Below, piece after piece: positions 49,593 to 60,123 of a DNA stretch of 64,000 nucleotides. The notes under the pieces were generated by a model. The model was not told the DNA's origin, made no database searches, and saw only the letters and a list, made by a program, of their open reading frames with translations. The position numbers were made by a program, and so were the translations under genes. The stretch's first letter is position 1; each line of letters opens with the position of its first letter. Where the stretch lies: contig CAIIXF020000007.1 in the NCBI GenBank assembly GCA_903813345.2, forward strand, positions 23,049,564-23,113,563. The letters run 5' to 3'. This DNA comes from Owenia fusiformis. Its lineage: Eukaryota > Annelida > Polychaeta > Sabellida > Oweniidae.

Positions 49593-49643
49593 TGTTGACA
49601 CGTGACAGGTTTCTTTAGCACGGAAGCCATTTTGAAACCTGTG

Positions 49644-49656
49644 AGGTCAAAGGTCA
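49644..49656 (+). promoter_or_regulatory. DR1 nuclear-receptor-type motif, right arm
   Basis: Perfect AGGTCAAAGGTCA on the plus strand, mirror of the left-arm site within the hAT-like MITE. Confidence 0.5.
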
Positions 49657-49722
49657 CCGCTACCATATATGGGACAGAATATCGGTGGTGCATTCTGGGA
49701 GCCAATCCTCCTTGCCCAGAGC

Positions 49723-50120
49723 CGTAAATATGACGTCACGATGCAATGCAGATTCCCAGATGCTGGCATAATGCACGGTCGTTCATGTATGGAGAATTAA
49801 TAAACGGCTTTATTATATACCTCAAATGTATTCTAGATGCTCATTGGCTTATTCATGGTCACATGACATGGAATAGATGAACTAATTCCCTGGAAAGTCC
49901 TAAATCCCTGCTTTCAGGGAAGATGAATTGTACTAATCACCAGTTAGGTCATGTGACCAGTCAATAGTACGTTTTATCTTCCCCCAAATCTGAGATTATA
50001 GGAGTTGAAAGGTAAAATGCCTTTAAATGCCAATAAGAACCTGTGAACATTTGATATTGAAATGAAAAGACTTCTCATTTTGTTTTTGTTTACAGAGTAC
50101 TTATCAGGTATATAATAAAA
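49723..50120. other. No gene seen
   Basis: Sequence between two foldbacks. Short ORFs overlap the 50121 palindrome and are its shadows. Confidence 0.5.
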
Positions 50121-50291
50121 CAAATAGTGACTGCCACATTTTCGGGAAATAGTGTAAAAATTTTCCTCTCGGGAACATCCTGTCCACTGACTTGTTCCCT
50201 CGGCCTGCAGCCTCGGGAACATGTCAGTGGACAGGATATTCCCCTGAGGAAAATATTTTGCACTATTTCCCTCAATGGCAGTCACTATTTG
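50121..50291. mobile_element. Foldback MITE, 171 bp
   Basis: CAAATAGTGACTGCC at the left is mirrored by GGCAGTCACTATTTG at the right. The arms include GGGAAATAGTG and TCCTGTCCACTGAC, with the centre near 50205 (CGGCCTGCAGCCTCGGG). The three ORFs of 60 to 103 codons crossing it are produced by the palindrome. No target duplication found. Confidence 0.75.
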
Positions 50292-53200
50292 TACAATGCT
50301 GCAATCTGAATTTCTTTAAAACTAACTTTTAGAGGTTACACGTATCTTTTAATTAGGGATAATTCATACCAATGCACAGCATTCATCCTCACATGTTTTT
50401 TGCCGAAAAAATTAATTATCAATCTATGAAAAAGGTTCAGAGAATTTATTCTTGAAGTTTAGCATATTTAGAAAAGATTGACATAGAAAAAATTCATTTT
50501 TTCAATTTTTTTGCCACCTGAGTGAGTCATCGATGACATCACTCTGGTTGTCATATATTTTTGATATGCTAAAACATTGAAGTGGCATATTAGATATGGC
50601 ATTTCATTATTGAAATAGTGTGTCCATTGTCCAATCTTTGCATAGGTGTTTAAAAGATAATCTTCTTTGAAATGTATTGTGGAATATTTGATGATTAAAA
50701 AAGCGGAAATTTGAATATTTGAGAAATGAAAAGCTGACAACTGTTTTTTTTTCTTTTTTTTCAAAATTTTTATAAAATAACTTAAAGTCATGACAAATAG
50801 TAAATGAATGATAACAACATATTTTCAAACATTACACGAGGACTTTAAAAATGTGAAATATGGACATAACTAAAAATGCTCTCAAAAATTTGGAATGCAA
50901 CCAATCAATCTGAAATTTGGTATGTCATCAGCTAAATGAATTCCCTTTAAGATGATATATAATAATCCTATGTTATTCTGACGCCCTGTAGAATCTTTGT
51001 GACGTAATATTGACGGAATTTATTCATTTTATTTAAATGCATTTAACTTCTTGTTTCATTTACATACAGTACAGTAATGAAGTGTCGTTATGATACGCCC
51101 AAATAATTACCCAACATGCAAGTTCGGTAACAACCCAAGATAAGATTGTCCCAGGCTTATCCTAGCTTTGGTAGCCAAAGTTATCTACAGTACTATCGGC
51201 TTCTGGTCAAAGTATCAAATACCGGGCTGTACAGAAGTATAGTCGGCAGTCATAAATCTTCTAGCGAATAAAAATGCCAAAAGTTAATGAACTTTGTATT
51301 GTTCAAGTTAAATTGGAGGAATGTAAAACATCGAACTAGGCAATGTGGAATTTAAGCAGTTAAGATATTACAAGTGATGAACAATTTAAAGGTAAGTATA
51401 GGTTTCCTGTTTAAAACATAGTTGCTTATCAGACAGTGGAAGTGTGGAACATTTTTTATTCGCTGTATTATAAGTGTTATCGTTGGAATTATTGCTCAGG
51501 CGATATTATTTGGGATATCTATGATGACACATAATGTAAGTAACATAGTCTCAAATATGTAAAGTGCTCACAAAGCTATCAAATATACATTATAATTTAT
51601 ACACGTTCCCAACATCTAAGGTTAACTTAACAGGTACTCTCTATATTAAACATATGAAACCTTTTATGACCCTCTTGATGTTTTGAAATGTCGGTTTAAC
51701 CTAAACACCTCAATATTTTGAAAACGAACGACCAAAGTATAAGTGTGAACTCGAGCTTCATAAAGTGAAAACACAAATAAATTATATTTTTATAAGCTTC
51801 TGAGAGTATTCTGAGAATTAAAATTCAACTGATTTTTACAGGCGAGTATGTTTGCAAAGTATGTGTAGTAGTTTGAAGGTACATCTCATTGAATATTTTC
51901 AGGTGGGTTTAGCCGACTGTGAAATGATTTTTTGTTGATAGTGTGCTTGCCAAACATGTAATTTGTTAATAGGTTCAGTGGTTTGATTTTTATCAAGTAT
52001 TGTCTTCCTTGAGCTAAAGTATCAGGATTCTTTCAAATAATGTACAGGAATGACTTTAAGGACCAACTGCCTTTTAATGGGGTTTCCAGGGCATGTTAGA
52101 TCGATATAGACATACAATATCAATCAGTAGAGAGTTGGGCTTATGTCATGCTTGGTGAGAAAATAAGATGCAACCGAGGGTATAAAACCGAGGGCATAAA
52201 AACGTTCATGTACTTAGCAAAAAGGCTCGATGTTTTGATATGTGTCGAATCTTAGCCAAAATGTTACTGACTTTTGACAGTACCAAAAGCCTTTTGGAAA
52301 ACAGTTGAATTATTTTTCTCGCACCTTAGACAAGACCTGCCAATGTTCTTATTATGACTGTATCCAATGCAGTTGGTTTCAGTATATTTCTTTAACAGAA
52401 TTAAGGGGATCAAATGTATGATCTGACTTAAGTCTAGAATACATTTTTCTTTGAAAAATCAGGAGTGATTGTGTAACAATCGAGGCCATGACATCCCCAT
52501 TCAGATTCCATAATATCGATACAAAATTTAAGTAAAGGTAAAATTGAATGTTCTTTCTTTCCAGTGGTATTTACACATATGGTCCGTGCAAATCTAATAT
52601 TGCGAAGTGAAATGTCCTATTTTGGACCACCCTTTATAAAGAAACACAAAAAGGAACATTGAAGTGAGCAATCGGTGAAAAGGAAACTCCTTAATATTCC
52701 AGACTATTTTTTCAATGAAAAGTCAATTTCGTGAGTAATATTATAATCAAATCACAGATTATTTTCAATATAAATATTTTCAACCTCTTTATTAAATTTA
52801 ATATTCTTAGAATAATCTATACCCATCACCAACCATCCTTTTCATTACCTTCTTGATTAATTCACTTGACTAGTAGCATATTTGACGTAATTAGACTTAA
52901 TCCTTTTAGTCAGTTATGTATAGGGCTGGGAAACGATTGAGGTCTTTCAGTGTACTGAAATCATAGAGGCGTGTACTTTAATAATGTCAATTATTCCTTC
53001 AATCAATTGTCTGAAGCAGGATGGCTATTAGGGCTACAATAACGAGACTAGGGCGTGATAGCCATTTATAATCATTATTTCCTTGACAATATCAAATTGA
53101 CCATTTGTGTGCTTTATCCCTTAGGATCAAATAGTCTTTTCGCATCTTGATAATTTAACCGTAAATTTAATAAAATAAAAACAGAGGTGTATTGAAACTA

Positions 53201-53618
53201 CTTAGTTAAATAATAGTAGGCATACAATAATTTAATTTTAAAACAAAACAATAAAACATTGTTCTATTTATACTCCGGCAATGCACAAGGTCATATGAGA
53301 ATTGTACTCGACTAATCGAAATGACCCAACCGTTCGAAAACGATTAGATTTTCTGAAACACTTGTTTGTACCAAAAACCCCCATGTCGACTCGCCTACAA
53401 TTAGTGAAATCATGAAAAGTGAGAAAAGTCGTACCTTCGAGGTTACGCGCCCTCCGTTTTCGTAGTTTGAACCAAAAACAATTCAACGTACATTGTCGTT
53501 ACTTGGATGTAAATGGATGAGTACTTCCATTCGAAAGAAATTAGTTTGATTTCACTGATGCACGCCGTTATTAATCGGAATTCAAAGTTGTTTCACAAAC
53601 GAAATAGGCTAAAAGTAA
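50292..53618. other. No gene seen; two isolated MITE right termini
   Basis: AT-rich. GACGCCCTGTA at about 50981 with TATATAAT-type sequence inward, and TTGGACCACCCTTTA at about 52616, look like right ends of CAGGGTG/CAGGGTGGTCC elements without left partners. The ORFs at 50468-50828 (minus) are AT-rich and lack domains. Confidence 0.45.
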
Positions 53619-54312
53619 CCCCCCTACACACCAAACTAGTTCTTACCCGTTCTTGCCAGTCAATCTGGCTGTGGTCGGGAAATATCTCTAAAATAATTAG
53701 CTACTTCGTTCATAAACAGTCTTCAATACGTCCATCTCATTCGCAGTTCGTTCAGGTCGTACCACGATCGGTGTGCAACGTCGTATAACGCGTCCCTTCG
53801 TCTAGAAGGTCATCGTGACCTGATTACAGAACGGTATGGTCGCCATCGAATTTTGAATCGATTCAAATTTCTAGAATCACCTTCCCGGCTGAGAACGTTC
53901 ATGAAGTTCGTAAATAGACCTTAGAAAGTTGCAGCTACGTTCATTCCGTTCGCACACAGTTTAAAACCAGTTTTGAAAAACGCAGTGGCAACTTGTTTGG
54001 TGTGATAGCTATATTTTTGCTAACTCGTTCATAAGCAGTCTTTAATACGTTCTTACTCAGTTTAAACCCGTTTGCAATTAGGTCTGCCTCGTTCTCAATA
54101 CGTCCTCAGACAGTTCAACTCGTTGTAAAAACGTCCCTAGTAGGATTGAAGTACGACGGTTCCGTTCGTAGTACGTCCAGCTCGTCGTTAGTACGTTGTC
54201 ACTCGTTCTAATTGTAGAATGTGACGACCACGAGAACATTTTGAGCATGTTCTACACAGTTGAAGATAGTGTTCGAGAACGTAGTGAGAACTAGTTTGGT
54301 GTGATAGTAGGG
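53619..54312. mobile_element. Harbinger-like MITE family J, copy J3
   Basis: Ends as in J1 and J2, with perfect TAA on both sides (53616-53618 and 54313-54315). It shares CTACTTCGTTCATAAACAGT and TCTCATTCGCAGTTCGTTCA with the others. The J1/J2 reading frame is kept to VVPR and then lost by a small indel, so any shared ORF is broken here. Confidence 0.78.
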
Positions 54313-54492
54313 TAAACGTTTCTGATTCAAAGTATGTAAATTACGGTTTACTTTAATCATTGGTTAGACATTGACAAAACATCACTCTTTCTGCTTTGTA
54401 CTTGGAAACTCGAACCTATTATAAAGTTTACTCGTTGCAACAGCGGAGGTATTGTACCATCTGATTCAAATAGAGCCAACAAAAAGCAAGCC

Positions 54493-54804
54493 CAGTGTCC
54501 TGTTCAAAAAACTATATTCTTACTATTGAAAATGGATTCAAGCAACACTCTCTCACATGAATAATGCACTTTTTGAGACTTCAGGGCTCCTAGAATTCCA
54601 GCAATGCGAACATCAGTTCTGACCTCGCGAACTACGTTCCTCGCACTCGAACCACGATTCTCACATCGCGAACGTGAAATCTTTAGTCGCGCACAACGAT
54701 TTCCTCGCCCCCGAACATACTAGACAACAACTAGATTCATGATGGATAGTTTTGCTAGAATCCATTTTTAATAGTAAGAATAGGGGTTCTTAAACAGGAC
54801 ATTG
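54493..54804. mobile_element. TIR element with CGAAC-rich core
   Basis: The left CAGTGTCCTGTTCAAAAA...TATTCTTACTATTGAAAATG is mirrored on the right by CATTTTTAATAGTAAGAATA and AAACAGGACATTG, so TIRs are about 55 bp and imperfect. The core from 54600 to 54720 is unusually CpG-rich, with repeated CGAAC and CTCGC words. No target duplication identified. Confidence 0.55.
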
Positions 54805-55045
54805 AAGCTTAACTAAGGCGTTTTTGAAATTTTGGGCTTATACTAAAATTACTATATTCATCTTTATTTAAACTACCAGACCTCATGACTGAATTCACAT
54901 TCAACGAAAGTGTGTAAATTCAGAACAAACAGATGATCATCCATACACGAGGACCAAATTTTCTCATTTTCAGTTCACCCCAGCCCAGAGCCAAATAATA
55001 GTCATTTCCCTGAATTCAATCTATGCAATTATAATCCAATACCAT

Positions 55046-55795
55046 CAGGCTGGTATCGAAAGATTTGTCCGCTTTGACGGAGCATGCTATGTTTTATAAA
55101 AACACTAAGAACACTCCACAATTTATTTTTTAACTCATATGTTTCGTTATATCAAAGAAAATTACTTACTCCATGCAATGGATATTCCATTCGTAGGTTA
55201 CTCTCACTTCTGTTTGAAGTCCAATAGCGCTAGGAGTAAAAGCTATTGGCAATGGCGTCAGAGTATCATACTCTAGAATGTACCATTTCTTTTTTTAACT
55301 TTTTAATGGCATGATACAGTGACACGATAATATTAACATATGTTTCCAGCATAACTCTGAATGTATAAATGAGATCTAGATGTATTGGGTCTTTTTAATT
55401 TTTGCAACTGCTCCGCCACAGCAGACAAAAAATTAAACATATTTTTATAAGAAAAATAAAAAGACCCAATACACCAATATCTCAATAGTACCTTCAGAGT
55501 TATGCCGAAAACATATGTAAATATTAACGTGTCCCTGTATCGTGCCATTAAAAAAGAAATGATACATTTTGGAGTATGATACTCCGGCGCCATTTTCAAT
55601 AGCTTTTCCTCCTAGCGTTATGGGACTTCAAAACAGAAGTGAAAGTTCCCGCAAATGATATCCATTGCATGGAGTAAGTAATTTTCCTTGATATAACGAA
55701 TCATATGAGTTCAAAATAAATTGGAGGTTTTCTTAGTGTTTTTATGAAAAATAACATGCTCCGTCACAGCGGACAAATCTTTCGATACCAGTCTG
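55046..55795. mobile_element. 750-bp foldback element
   Basis: The left end CAGGCTGGTATCGAAAGATT pairs with the right end CTTTCGATACCAGTCTG, and the arms match over about 330 bp with scattered differences (ATGCAATGGATAT, ATTTACATATGTTT-type blocks). The centre (near 55430) holds an extra GCTCCGCCACAGCAGACA copy that resembles the subterminal GCTCCGTCACAGCGGACA. The 88-codon ORF on the minus strand is inside an arm. No clear target duplication. Confidence 0.75.
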
Positions 55796-56262
55796 TGATA
55801 ACGAGCAACTGATAACGGCTGATTAAATGGCGTGTCAGCTTAGATGAAAGGATCAAATTGCCAGTCGACACTTTACTTCATGTAGCTACAAAATTGCTCA
55901 TTAGATCCAATATAGACAACCGCAATTTTAGATCATGAAACGAATTAAATAAAAAATATCGTGCCTATAATTGACAGGTTTGAGCTAATGAATGGATGCT
56001 ACTCACAAACATTAAATCCAATCTCTTTTGACTTATCAAGATAATCAATTGAGATGATATATTTTACGGGCTGCAGAAAAAAACATTGTTCCGTATTTTG
56101 GCACACAATGAGAAATAATTCCCGGCCGTTGACTGTGTATGAGCACTGAGATTTCAGCTTGATAATCACATCGAAAATTATACTAGAAACCAAGGGATCC
56201 AGGAGATAATCTGGGCCATATCATTCTGGAAATTCATTTTGGTGTATCACGCTGCAATTTTT

Positions 56263-56446
56263 AGCTTGTATTCGCGAATGCAACTAACGCCTGTCGGCTA
56301 CCGGATTAACCTCCTATTTTATGGGCAACTCATTTGAATATAAATGGAATAGTGCCAGGTACTATTCATATCTAAATGAGTTGGTCATAAAATAGTAAGT
56401 TAATCCGGTAGCCGCTAGCCGTTAGTTGCATTCACGAATGCAAGCT
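56263..56446. mobile_element. Foldback family K, copy 2, uninterrupted
   Basis: AGCTTGTATTCGCGAATGC and GCATTCACGAATGCAAGCT form the ends, CTATTTTATG and CATAAAATAG pair further in, and the loop is near 56355. It shows the empty target site for element L of copy 1. Confidence 0.85.
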
Positions 56447-56517
56447 CGGTTAATTTCCTATAATAATCTGTTTTAATGGTTCAATTTTCATATAACCCTT
56501 ATGTATGTAATAGTTAT

Positions 56518-57810
56518 CACGGTGTATAACCCAAACGCTCCTACATGCACGACGGAGCGTTACATTTACGCGGAAACGCTCCGGGGCGAAATAAAATGGC
56601 GGCTAATGAAGATTCTACTATGACCGTAAGTATTGTTTCTCTCGTTTCTCTTACATATCATATGTCATGGTGAAATATTATGTACCATTCGATGAACAAT
56701 ACCGTGAGCAAAGATCTTATTTATTCAACTTCTGGTGGTAAACTGTTATTTGCTTGATCAAAGCTCCGTAGTGTAGATCGAACGAATCTGAAGATGACGA
56801 TTTGACCACAAATTACGAATTAAACTAGTATTTCTATGAAAACGTTAATCTTTCTGTTTAAGTAGTATATCACAAACTCGTATATTCTCATTTCCTAAAA
56901 TCCCAGTCCAAATCCATTACTTGTTCTCGAGAAATCGCTTGTTTTCCTCGAAACGCTCCGTCGATTTAGACCACAATTTTAGAAACGCTCTTACCATTTT
57001 GTTTTGATATCATTTTCAGATTATTAGAGAAGAGTTCCGAATCGAATCTATTTCTCAAAAACGTGTTGTACTTGTTAGGCAAATTGAAACATCTGAACCT
57101 GGTGGTGCTAAACGTGCAACTAGCTGATTAAAGCCTATACATTAGATGATGTCATGCCTACATATGTGCTAAATCATAAAACTATAGAAAAAACGAAAAG
57201 TTATATGTGAATTAATCTTTCTTCTATTGATGCCAAGGGGTATAATAGATCTTTTCTTTCTCTTCCTGAAAAGGAAAGGCAAGCTATATATTTCCTTAAC
57301 TGATCTAGACTACCGGAGCGTTTCCAATTCACTGTGTTAACCAGATCGGAGCGTTTCTTGAATATGAGAATGTCATCATTTTTAAGACTGGATTTTCGGT
57401 CATCAAATCACTATTACGATAATGTATGGTGCGTTGAAGCATTGGGATTTGACTAAAATATACGTTGGTGTTCTAATCTTGGCTCAACTAATCACATGTA
57501 TCGACAAAAGGGGTTTTGACCGGTAGAATGACAAATACGTTTTTGAATTTTGATAACTATACTGCTTCGTACAGCTCTTCCTAATTGCTTCAAACGTCAA
57601 CAGTCAGCCACGTACAACATGAATATCACACCCATCGAATGGTATACTCGAAATATGTAACTCATACCTCTTATTCCCATTATTGGGGAAATTGTCAGAC
57701 GGCTCATCATTCCCGCCAGACAGTTTTCCTACTCCGGAGCGTTTCTTTGTTTAATTTCAGTAATGAAACGCTCCGTCGTGCATGTAGGAGCGTTTGGGTT
57801 ATACACCGTG
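56518..57810. mobile_element. Transib-like TIR element, 1293 bp, 5-bp target duplication
   Basis: Perfect 44-bp TIRs (56518-56561 and 57767-57810) begin with CACGGTG, one base from the RAG heptamer CACAGTG. GTTAT flanks both sides (56513-56517, 57811-57815), and A1 has this sequence once (10077-10081), confirming the duplication. Five-bp duplications and CAC-nRTG ends are the signature of Transib, relatives of RAG1. The TIR itself is a small hairpin (AACGCTCC...GGAGCGTT), and the decamer GGAGCGTTTC or its complement recurs at 56573, 56950, 57315, 57348, 57736 and 57765. No Transib transposase is seen; instead it carries an unidentified decayed coding region. Confidence 0.8.
56596..57456 (+). 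pseudogene. Decayed two-exon coding region inside the Transib-like element
   Basis: A short candidate first exon at 56596-56625 starts AAAATGGCGGC and stops at ACC before a consensus donor GTAAGT (56626). An acceptor-like TCATTTTCAG ends at 57019. The second exon reads 35 codons (IIREEFRIESISQKRVVLVR and onward) to TGA at 57122. A shifted frame then runs 57124-57456, 111 codons with only two internal TGA, including AYTLDDVMPTYVLNHKTIEK and SLPEKERQAIYFL, which is protein-like. In DNA this AT-rich far more stops would be expected. I do not recognise the protein. It could be a captured host exon pair, or the remains of a transposon-encoded protein. Confidence 0.4.
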
Positions 57811-57935
57811 GTTATGCAAATTAAAATATGTTATCTGTCCAATGCAAAAAGATGTTATCTGTCCAATACAAGAAAAGATATTTCACTTTTTTGTGATTTT
57901 GCAACATTGTTTCTATGGGGAATCAACCCAGACTA

Positions 57936-58855
57936 CAGGGTGGTCCAAAAAACGTCCATATTTTTTATTTTGCTACAACATTTTTAATACTACAGACAAA
58001 TGTTTAAATCATATATCATTGGAAAGACAATTCAATTTCTAACAGACTGACATATAATTTATTTCAAATAAATAAGTATTTGTTTTAAAATAATGTTTCG
58101 ATAACCGCAGGGGTCAAAATCATGATTTACCGATTGCTAAAGACGGAACGCTAAAAACTGACCAGACAGATATAACCCCGTTGTCAACTTTAGCGATATA
58201 ATTCTAATTATAGAAGGTCAAAATTGTTATTTTTGTATCAAATGAAAACAAATTAATTTACAAATACAATATTATTGAGTTCTTTTCCATTCTAATTGGT
58301 ATTGGTAATATTATAGTCTAGATAACGCGGAGAAATCTGCATCAAATATTTGAATATTTACTCATTTCAAGACACTTTGGATATAATCATGCCTATTATA
58401 GGCTAAAATTATGACGAAATGATCAATAATGATGTTGTTCCTATATAACTTAACTTAACTGACATTCTGAATGGCAGATAATGCAATAATAGGCACAAGA
58501 GAGGAAATTGTGGAAATGCATTCTATATCATGGGTTATGGGAAGATTTCAACTTTTTTTACAATGTTTGAAGGAGATGTAATTTATCTAACAATCTTACT
58601 TTATAACAAACTACAATGCATAAGAATTTTAAGTTCAAAACATATAGCGAAATCTTGTTTTCGACTGTTACTACCCCATGATACGGAAATGACCATGGGA
58701 TCACCATAGCCATTCATATTTTATCAATCATACATCACTTTGTTGAAACTCGAATTATCTTTCAAATGATATATAATTTATGGATATTTCTAACATACCA
58801 GCGAAGATATTACAAAAATAAATACAAAATATGGACGTTTCATTGGTCCACCCTG
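57936..58855. mobile_element. Mariner-like MITE M2
   Basis: Left CAGGGTGGTCCAAAAAACGT, right complementary to CAGGGTGGACCAATGAAACG; TIRs weaken after about 100 bp and include ATATATCATTGGAAAG. TA flanks both sides (57934-57935, 58856-58857), and A1 has a single TA at the equivalent place (10196-10197). Related to M1 by its ends and the subterminal motif but not by its interior. No coding frame. Confidence 0.8.
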
Positions 58856-58918
58856 TAAAAGTCACATTTTCAAAAAGAAATTTAATTTTCAAAGTTGATA
58901 AACAATTTTCGAAACTGT

Positions 58919-59954
58919 CCAGGCCATGGGGAAGACATGCAGCAAGCACCTTCGGAAATGGCTAAGCTAGCCCCCTTCCTTCAGCTCTGTCCATCTGTAC
59001 AGCAAAACTTTCAATCTCTCCTTACCAGTGGCATCAGTTGTGGAGGAGTTCAAGGCCACCAAAGTTAGAACTGTCATGACTCTAGAGCAATCAAAAGACC
59101 CAAAAGCCCGGAAAACTGGTGACAGCATTACTTGCGGAAGAGTATGGAAACCACAGGATGCTGCAGCAGAAGCAAGTGACCGACTGGGTCACCAACAGAT
59201 TGTTGGAACTTTTTGCAAGGGAAGACTTGGGCTAGGGCACTATGGTCCACATCAGCTGACCAGCAAGGGTAGGAGAGCCCAGATTACGAAACAGATAAGA
59301 CGGAGGAAGGAAGACTAGTAAAGGCTGCAAGCCTTGCTTAGCAGGGAAGTTGGACCAACTGGGAACCTGCTCTGAAGTGATCCTTGAAATGGAAGGACAT
59401 CTGGCCCATGGACCAAGGACGACTCAGCTTCCTACTAAGAGCCTTCTCTCACCTGCCACCATCTCCATTAAACCTCCAATGTTTGTTGGGGCAAGGAAGA
59501 GACAGCCAATTGCTCTCAGTATATGGCTGCTGAGTGTACACTTAACCATATTCTCAGCAGCTGCCCCAAAGCCCTAGGTGACGGAAGATACAGATGGTGA
59601 CACGACAGAGTCCTCCAAGAGGTAGCCAAATGGATAGACCAGCAAAGACTTTCCCACAACACCAGTAGAGGTAATGCAAGACGAGAATTCATTAAGTTTG
59701 TCAAAGAAGGTAGCAAGGCCCATCAGAAGCCATCTCAACCTGTACTCAAGCCTAACAATCTTACCAAGACAACAGACTGGACAATTGAAAACTGACCTCT
59801 TCCAAAAACTTGTCTTCCCACAGGATATGGTAGTCATCAAGCTCCGTCCTGACATGCTGCTGATATCACAGCTCAGCAGGAGCATCATCATCATCGAGCT
59901 CACAGTACCCTGGGTTGACCGAATTGAAATATCCCACCAGCTTATCGCATCGTT
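58919..59954 (+). pseudogene. R2-like LINE C-terminal remnant (knuckle and restriction-like endonuclease)
   Basis: GC content rises sharply. Across three frames the plus strand reads, in order, ASVVEEFKATKVRTVMTLEQ, a basic stretch, WKDIWPMDQGRLSFLL, LSSCPKALGDGRYRW-stop-HDRVL, and finally LRPDMLLIS with IIIIELTVPWVDR. The CPxxL...RxRWRHD and RPD...ELTVPW series is that of restriction-like-endonuclease LINEs, which nick target DNA with a PD-(D/E)XK domain. The stop in RWxHD probably came from CGA to TGA. Frameshifts and stops make it dead, and the reverse transcriptase upstream is absent (5' truncation). The family call is from motif memory. Confidence 0.65.
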
Positions 59955-60123
59955 TATGTTTATTTGAAAAATGGACGTTTTTATTGGCCCACCCTGTAGT
60001 AATCACAATTTCAAAAAAAATTTCAAAGTTAATAAACAATTTTCGTAACCATATTTCTAGATGTACTTTTACATGTTGATTTCAAATATGACATCACTTT
60101 GACTGAATTTTGAATATTTAATG

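Larger units (their letters stand above)
49523..49714. mobile_element. hAT-like foldback MITE, 8-bp target duplication
   Basis: Ends CAAGGAGGATTGGCTCCCAG and its complement. The arms continue through CACCACCGATATTCTGTCCC and CATATATGGTAGCG to a small loop near 49600-49640. CCCAGAGC flanks both sides (49515-49522 and 49715-49722), a perfect 8-bp duplication as in hAT elements. Non-coding. Each arm ends in a perfect AGGTCA direct repeat. Confidence 0.88.
56465..60123 (+). repeat. Dispersed repeat family A, copy A3, split by insertions
   Basis: Fragments 56465-56517, 57811-57935, 58856-58918 and 59997-60123 align in order to 10025-10335 of A1. They are separated by the Transib-like element, MITE M2 and the R2-like LINE remnant. 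The right boundary abuts the 3' end of the next LINE. Confidence 0.75.

Noticed and set aside
49974-50309. Three overlapping ORFs of 60 to 103 codons
   Set aside because: They cross the 50121-50291 palindrome in opposite directions and share its mirrored sequence.
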